Source: Streptomyces sp. NBC_00459
GTDB taxonomy: Bacteria > Actinomycetota > Actinomycetes > Streptomycetales > Streptomycetaceae
Direction: 5' to 3'
Assembly (NCBI RefSeq): GCF_036013955.1
Contig: NZ_CP107903.1
Location: 1,860,001-1,924,000, forward strand
Length of the DNA stretch: 64,000 nucleotides
Translations under genes and position numbers: made by a program
Shown here: piece after piece, positions 59,429 to 64,000 of the stretch
Position numbering within the stretch: position 1 is the first letter of the stretch
Layout: each line of letters begins with the position of its first letter
Notes under the pieces: generated by a model
What the model saw: only the letters and a program-made list of their open reading frames with translations
Database searches by the model: none
What the model was told of the DNA's origin: nothing

Positions 59429-60841
59429 CTTCACCTCGTACGCGCCCATCCTGAACCGCTGCCCGTCGACCTGCGCGTCGATCGGCCGGTCCAGGACGTT
59501 GACGACGAGGACGGCCTTGTCGTCGGCGAGCACACGCACGTTGGGACGGTCGTCCGGGGCCACCGGGACGGTCCGGTACTCCGTACCCGGCGGGAAGGCC
59601 GCGCCGAAGCGGGAGACCAGGTCGTACATGGGAAGTGCCTTTCCCCCGCTGCCACTTGAGGTGGGCGTCCACAGGCAGCCGGCGCACCCGCTGCCCTTCT
59701 CCTCCTCGGGGTTCCAGTAGAAGCCGGAGGAGGCACCGCCCTTGGCCATCGCGATCAGGCCGGCGGCCTGGACGGCCTCGCGTCGGGTCTCGGACCAGCC
59801 CGCCCGGTCGTCGTTGCCGTCGGCGGGCTCGACGTAGTACTCGGCCCACCACAGCGGCAGCCCGTCCGTCCGGGCGCGCACCCACTTCCCGACGGCGGTG
59901 AACTTGTCGGTCGCCGCGAACTCGTCGGGCAGGAGTTCGTCGTCCTTGGTGTAGCTGGAGCCGTCCACGACGACGAAGTCGGCGCCCGCCTTGTGCGTGT
60001 TCCAGTAGTCGAAGGCGTCGAGGACGCGCCGGTCCATCGCGCCCCAGGGCCCCTTGAAGGTCGTGGAGGCGTCCGGCTTCTGACGTGGATCGAGGCTGTC
60101 CATGACGAGATACGGACCGCCCACCATGATGTCCTTGTCGACCTTCTTCAGCGCCTTGTAGACCAGGTTGTACAGCTCGGTGTAGCCCTCGTAGTCCCAG
60201 CGTGCCTCGGTGTTGTTCCAGAAGCCCTTGAACTCGTTCCACACGATGAAGTGGCGTACGTCGGGATAGCGCTTGGCGACGGTCGCGGCGAGCTCGGCGA
60301 AGTCCTTGTAGTGCGCTCGCTCCGGAGCGGTCTCCAGCGCGGACTGGCTCCAGTCCGTGTTGTCGGAGCCGGAGCTGCCGCCCTTCATCCAGTCCGGGGC
60401 GCAGCACAGGGTGACCACCGGGGTGGCGCCGGAGGCACGCATGAAGTCGATGCGGCGGTCCATCTCCGTGAAGTCGTAACGCCCCTCGACCGGCTCGGGG
60501 TTGCCGGCGCCCCAGCCCATGATGTGCTGGTTCTGCGGCATCCCGGCGTTCTTCGAGAGCAGCCCCTCGACCCGGTCGACGGCCGATGCGTCGCCCTCGT
60601 CGGCACTGAACTGGGTGTGGGTGAAGCCCCATCCGACGTCCGGCTGCGACGACGTGGCCGAGGGCGCGCGCGGTGTGCCGTGCACCTTGTCGCCGTCGCG
60701 GGAGGTGCCCGCGGTGCTGCCACCGTTCGACGGCAGTGAGTTGAGCAGGGTCAGGACCAGGGCCAGCGCGGCGGCCCCCACACCGAGGAGAGCGGTGAGC
60801 TGCCACCGCCGAGTCCCCGAATTCCACCCATGACGTCCCAT
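59414..60841 (-). CDS. Membrane-anchored glycoside hydrolase (GH39-like)
   Basis: A 475-residue protein. A transmembrane anchor (residues about 14-34, QLTALLGVGAAALALVLTL) leads a Ser/Gly/Thr linker and a (beta/alpha)8 catalytic domain. Candidate acid/base Glu203 is in FIVWNEFKGFW and the candidate nucleophile Glu334 in LWWAEYYVEP, the pattern of clan GH-A, closest to GH39 xylosidases. It should trim a sugar polymer outside the membrane. ATG 60841 lacks a good ribosome binding site. Its position tail to tail with the polysaccharide operon suggests it acts on the same polymer. Confidence 0.88.
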   Translation of the reverse strand: MGRHGWNSGTRRWQLTALLGVGAAALALVLTLLNSLPSNGGSTAGTSRDGDKVHGTPRAPSATSSQPDVGWGFTHTQFSADEGDASAVDRVEGLLSKNAGMPQNQHIMGWGAGNPEPVEGRYDFTEMDRRIDFMRASGATPVVTLCCAPDWMKGGSSGSDNTDWSQSALETAPERAHYKDFAELAATVAKRYPDVRHFIVWNEFKGFWNNTEARWDYEGYTELYNLVYKALKKVDKDIMVGGPYLVMDSLDPRQKPDASTTFKGPWGAMDRRVLDAFDYWNTHKAGADFVVVDGSSYTKDDELLPDEFAATDKFTAVGKWVRARTDGLPLWWAEYYVEPADGNDDRAGWSETRREAVQAAGLIAMAKGGASSGFYWNPEEEKGSGCAGCLWTPTSSGSGGKALPMYDLVSRFGAAFPPGTEYRTVPVAPDDRPNVRVLADDKAVLVVNVLDRPIDAQVDGQRFRMGAYEVKWLSR

Positions 60842-61016
60842 CAAGGGCAACAGTAACGGCGGGGTACGGGCGGAGGGCAGACTTCCGCAGCGCACAGCCC
60901 GGTAACAGAACATGGACGTATCGGACGGGCAGACCGAAGGCACCGCACTCGGCGACACTTGGCGCACACCGCGGAAACCGGGTGCACTCGGCGGCCGGGT
61001 GCCGGATCATGGCGGC

Positions 61017-62111
61017 ATGCCTGCGAACCCTTACGACGCGCTGCCGATCCGGCTCAACGTCGACGACAGCGACTCCCCGTCCGACGTCGTCGACGCGCTG
61101 TTCCTCGGCCGCTTCGCGACGGGCGAGCAGCCGTACTCCCACGCGGCGAACATCGACCGCGTACGGTCCGGGGCGACCCTTCTCCCGCCGGGCGCCCGCG
61201 TCCTGCGCAGCGCTCGCGACGACGACCGCAGCGCCACCCTGGCGGAGGGCGACGGCTGGACCCTGCTGGTGTCCCGCTGGAACCGGGGCGCCGACGTCAC
61301 GGTGACGGCGACCACCCCCGAACTGGCCGCGAAGGTCCTGGACCAGGCGACGGACGGCGCGACGGACGAGCCCGAACCCCAGCCGGAGAACGTGACGATG
61401 GGCTTCTGGTACGTGTCCCCGCGCCGGGGCCCGCACCGCACGACCCGCCAGATCTCGGCGGGCACGTGGGCCGAGGTCCGCGCCAACTACACCGCACCGG
61501 TGGCGGACGCGATGGACGGCCTGATGAAGACGACGCCGGAGGACATCGCGGGCCGGCTACTGCTGCTCCACGGCCCGCCCGGCACCGGCAAGACGTCCGC
61601 GCTGCGCACGCTGGCCCGTTCCTGGCGGGACTGGTGCCAGGTGGACTGCGTACTGGACCCCGAGCGTCTCTTCTCCGACGTCGGCTATCTGATGGACATC
61701 GCGATCGGCGAGGAGGACGGCACGGGCAAGGGCCGCTGGCGTCTGCTCCTGCTGGAGGACTGCGACGAGTTGATCAGGGGCGAGGCGAAGCACACGGCGG
61801 GCCAGGCGCTTTCGCGGTTGCTGAACCTGACGGACGGCCTGCTCGGCCAGGGCCGCAACGTCCTGGTGGGCGTCACCACCAACGAGGACCTGGAACGCCT
61901 CCATCCGGCCGTCGTCCGCCCCGGCCGCTGCCTGGCCCGCATCGAGGTGGGACCCCTCACCCGCCGGGAGGCGACGACCTGGCTGGGCACGGAGGAGGGA
62001 ATCGCCCGCGAGGGAGCGACTCTGGCCGAGCTGTACGCACTACGCAGAGGCACGACTCCGACAACGGTCCCGGACCAGAGAGAGGGAGCGGACGCGGGCC
62101 TGTACTTGTAA
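61017..62111 (+). CDS. AAA ATPase (DUF5925-type)
   Basis: A 364-residue soluble ATPase. The N-terminal 120 residues are a separate domain (NVDDSDSPSDVVDALFLGRF) that I take to be DUF5925 from memory. The AAA domain carries Walker A GPPGTGKTS (residues 186-194), Walker B LLLLEDCDEL (about 242-251), and the sensor region VVRPGRCLARIEVG. It ends with an acidic tail. The role is unknown. ATG 61017 is the best start. Repeat family B follows the stop. Confidence 0.85.
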   Translation: MPANPYDALPIRLNVDDSDSPSDVVDALFLGRFATGEQPYSHAANIDRVRSGATLLPPGARVLRSARDDDRSATLAEGDGWTLLVSRWNRGADVTVTATTPELAAKVLDQATDGATDEPEPQPENVTMGFWYVSPRRGPHRTTRQISAGTWAEVRANYTAPVADAMDGLMKTTPEDIAGRLLLLHGPPGTGKTSALRTLARSWRDWCQVDCVLDPERLFSDVGYLMDIAIGEEDGTGKGRWRLLLLEDCDELIRGEAKHTAGQALSRLLNLTDGLLGQGRNVLVGVTTNEDLERLHPAVVRPGRCLARIEVGPLTRREATTWLGTEEGIAREGATLAELYALRRGTTPTTVPDQREGADAGLYL

Positions 62112-62127
62112 TCACCGGGGGCGGCTA

Positions 62128-62186
62128 CAGGGGCGCGGGGAACTGCGCGACAAGCCCCCACCGCGCCGCAGTCAAAGAACCAACCC
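62128..62186. repeat. GGGGCGCGGGG-type intergenic repeat (family B, copy 4)
   Basis: caggggcgcggggaactgcg, then cgacaagcccccaccgcgcc, followed by gcagtcaaagaaccaacccc. It shares the core with copies at 10119, 17615 and 35172. It starts 17 bases after the ATPase stop and ends before the convergent GntR gene. Confidence 0.8.
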
Positions 62187-62189
62187 CTC

Positions 62190-62558
62190 TCACCCCTGAT
62201 AGGCAGCCCGCAGGGCATCCCTGACGGCGTCAAGTGCCGCCCCCTCCCCCAACCCCAGCCGCCGAACCTGTTCCGCGTAAGCCTGCGCGGCAACCGCCGC
62301 ACCCCTCTCCGCAGCCGAGCCCGCGGCAGCGATGTACGTTCCGTTGCGCCCCCGCGTCTCGATCACCCCGTCCGCCTCCAGCGCCCGATACGCCTTCGCA
62401 ACCGTGTTCGCGGCAAGGCCGAGCGACTCGGCGAGCCCCCGCACGGTGGGCAATCGGTATCCCACCGGCAGCGTCCCGGCCAGGGCCTGCTCGGAGATCT
62501 GGGCGCGCACCTGCTCGTAGGGCGGCGCGCTGTCGTCGATGCGGATCTTCAGGGTCAC
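62190..62558 (-). CDS. Small GntR-family regulator (YtrA type)
   Basis: A 122-residue GntR protein with only the winged helix (PYEQVRAQISEQALAGTLPV, LPTVRGLAESLGLAANTVAK, VIETRGRNGTYI) and a short C-terminal helix, the YtrA-subfamily layout in which the effector domain is missing. GTG 62558 (VTLKIRIDDSAPPYEQV) is chosen over longer frames. It is divergent from the GNAT acetyltransferase gene and probably regulates itself and that gene. Confidence 0.88.
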   Translation of the reverse strand: MTLKIRIDDSAPPYEQVRAQISEQALAGTLPVGYRLPTVRGLAESLGLAANTVAKAYRALEADGVIETRGRNGTYIAAAGSAAERGAAVAAQAYAEQVRRLGLGEGAALDAVRDALRAAYQG

Positions 62559-62629
62559 GCTGCGATTGTCCCGTACCGGCCCGAAAATGAGAGGCACCCG
62601 CCGTATCTCCCCGCGTAACGTCCGAGCTC

Positions 62630-63559
62630 ATGACAGTGACCGTGCGAACCCTCCGCACCGAAGATCAGGCCGGCATCGAAGCCTTCGCCCGCATCCGGCA
62701 CGTAGCGCTCCCCTTCCTCCTGTTCACACCGGCGGGCGTCACGTACGACATCGCGCACGCCCATCCCGGAGCCCACTTCCAGGCGCTGATCGCCGAGGAG
62801 GACGGGGAGGTACTCGGCACCGCCCAGACCGGAGTCGTCCACGACAGCGCGGAGCCCGGCCAGGGATACGTCAACGTGTACGTGCACCCGGAGCGCATCC
62901 GGCGGGGCGCCGGCTCGCTCCTCGTCCGCACCGCCGAACAGCACCTCGCCGCCGCAGGGGTGACGAAGTCCTTCTCCTGGGTGCTGGACGCTCCCGACAA
63001 CCGCGCCTTCGCCGAACGCCGCGGCTACCGCTCCAGTCGCAACGCGCACTTCCTCCGTCTGGACCTGGCGAACGGCAAGCTGCCCCCGCTCCAGGACCCC
63101 CCGCCCGGCGTCGAACTCCGCCCGGCCTCCGACTACGCCGCCGACCCGCGCCCGCTGTTCGACCTGGACGCGGAGGCGTCGTCGGACGAACCGAGCGATG
63201 TGGACTACGAGTTCACGGACTACGAGGCCTGGCTCCGCGAGACCTGGCGGCACCCCCTGCTCAGCCACGAGCTGACCACGGTCGCGGTCGTCGACGGCCG
63301 CCCCGCCGCCTTCAGCGCGGCCCGTACCGACGGCGGCACCCGCTACGGCACCGTGATGACCGGCACCGCCCGCGACTTCCGCGGCCGCGGCCTCGCGAAG
63401 CTCGCCAAGAACGACTCCCTGCACCGGGCCCGCGCCGCCGGGTACACGGAGGCGCTGACCGGCAACGACGCCGGGAACGGCCCGATGATCGCGATCAACA
63501 ACTGGTTCGGATACGAGATCTGCGCGACGGAGGTGCGGTATGTCCGCGAACTCACCTGA
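62630..63559 (+). CDS. Double GNAT-family N-acetyltransferase
   Basis: A 309-residue protein with two GNAT domains. The first has VNVYVHPERIRRGAGSLLVR, with the acetyl-CoA pyrophosphate loop RRGAGS, and the second has GTARDFRGRGLAKLAKNDSL with the RGRGLA loop. It resembles mycothiol-synthase-like acetyltransferases, but the substrate is not known. ATG 62630 follows tgagctc. The stop overlaps the DUF402 gene by 20 bases, so they are cotranscribed. Confidence 0.9.
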   Translation: MTVTVRTLRTEDQAGIEAFARIRHVALPFLLFTPAGVTYDIAHAHPGAHFQALIAEEDGEVLGTAQTGVVHDSAEPGQGYVNVYVHPERIRRGAGSLLVRTAEQHLAAAGVTKSFSWVLDAPDNRAFAERRGYRSSRNAHFLRLDLANGKLPPLQDPPPGVELRPASDYAADPRPLFDLDAEASSDEPSDVDYEFTDYEAWLRETWRHPLLSHELTTVAVVDGRPAAFSAARTDGGTRYGTVMTGTARDFRGRGLAKLAKNDSLHRARAAGYTEALTGNDAGNGPMIAINNWFGYEICATEVRYVRELT

Positions 63560-64000
63560 GCCCACGCCCCCGACCACCCCCACGGTGAACGTCGTACTCG
63601 TCAAGGGCGGCCGTACGAAGATTGCTTACCCCGCCGAGCTGCTCCACGACGACGGCACCCGGCTCGCCGTACGCGCCGCCTGGGCCGGTGACGGGGTCCG
63701 CGACTTCGGCTTCGTCCGCTTCGAGCCCGGTGACGTGTTCACGGAGTACTACTGGCGGGACCGCTGGTACTCGGTGAAGGAGGTCCGGGACGCGACGGGC
63801 ACGCTGAAGGGCTGGTACTGCGACATCGCCCGCCCGGCCAGACTCGTCGGCACCGAGCTGATCGTCGAGGATCTCGACCTGGACCTGTGGCGCTCCGCCG
63901 ACGGGACGGACGTACGACGGCTGGACGAGGACGAGTTCGAGGAGAGCGGACTGGCGGAGCGGGATCCCGAAGCCGCGGCCGCCGCTATGACCGCCTTGGA
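63540..64000 (+). CDS. DUF402-family protein, partial (3' end missing)
   Basis: The visible 153 residues begin MSANSPEPTPPTTPTVNVVL and include VRFEPGDVFTEYYWRDRWYS and LKGWYCDIARPARL, the signature of the DUF402/FomD-like family of nucleotide-binding or RNase-like beta-barrel proteins. The stop lies beyond the window. The start codon overlaps the GNAT gene, so the two form one operon. The function within the family is mostly unknown. Confidence 0.85.
   Translation, partial: MSANSPEPTPPTTPTVNVVLVKGGRTKIAYPAELLHDDGTRLAVRAAWAGDGVRDFGFVRFEPGDVFTEYYWRDRWYSVKEVRDATGTLKGWYCDIARPARLVGTELIVEDLDLDLWRSADGTDVRRLDEDEFEESGLAERDPEAAAAAMTAL

Noticed and set aside
1..64000. tRNA, rRNA, CRISPR, IS element and prophage signals
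   Set aside because: I looked for tRNA-like TpsiC ends, regular spaced direct repeats, transposase motifs and phage proteins and found none; the intergenic repeats A and B carry no transposase.

Overview
The window is very GC-rich DNA from an actinobacterium, almost certainly Streptomyces. Third codon positions are nearly all G or C, GTG starts are common, neighbouring genes often overlap by four bases (ATGA or GTGA), and two intergenic repeat families typical of Streptomyces are present. The gene set (SoxR with its iron-sulfur cysteines, HmgA, a SigK/anti-sigma pair, a secreted SGNH hydrolase) looks like the ordinary conserved chromosome core. No tRNA, rRNA, IS element, prophage or CRISPR array was seen. 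About 53 protein genes are supported; the first and last run off the window edges.

Layout. 1-4240: an unknown partial gene, a DMT-type membrane protein, a Nudix hydrolase, two overlapping DUF202 membrane proteins, a quinone-oxidoreductase-like enzyme and a duplicated His-rich metal-binding protein. 4346-10088: an acyl-CoA catabolic block consisting of an APH-like kinase, an acyl-CoA dehydrogenase, a TetR regulator, an acyl-CoA ligase and an SDR. Similar operators stand in front of both operons. The gene content resembles the 4-hydroxyacid (levulinate-type) pathway. 10255-18843: NamZ-like muramidase, alpha/beta hydrolase-like protein, penicillin acylase, zinc-ribbon protein, BKACE-like enzyme and an Rnl5-like RNA ligase. 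18797-22894: SoxR, a MaoC protein, two TetR regulators, a YiaA/B-like protein and an acyl-CoA dehydrogenase.

23183-35163: DMT exporter, a class F sortase with a probable surface protein, an MFS transporter, a CitMHS citrate carrier, a molybdopterin oxidoreductase with a TetR regulator, homogentisate dioxygenase, a GntR regulator, and a stand-alone type ISP restriction-modification specificity domain protein. 35228-39168: a TetR-controlled drug-type ABC exporter with two matching operators, then a CoA transferase. 39650-46629: ECF sigma factor SigK, its anti-sigma factor, a secreted DUF4331 protein, a TPR protein and a NicO-type metal exporter. SigK-like promoters face both ways from the sigK-DUF4331 gap.

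46722-64000: Ser/Thr kinase, SGNH hydrolase, subtilisin-like protease, then a surface polysaccharide cluster (GNAT/FemAB-like protein, two GT2 glycosyltransferases, polysaccharide deacetylase, a giant flippase fusion, and a convergent membrane-anchored glycoside hydrolase). It ends with an AAA ATPase, a small GntR regulator, a double GNAT acetyltransferase and the start of a DUF402 protein.

Functions come from reading motifs and family resemblance only. No searches were run, and start codons were chosen from visible ribosome binding sites, overlaps and family lengths.
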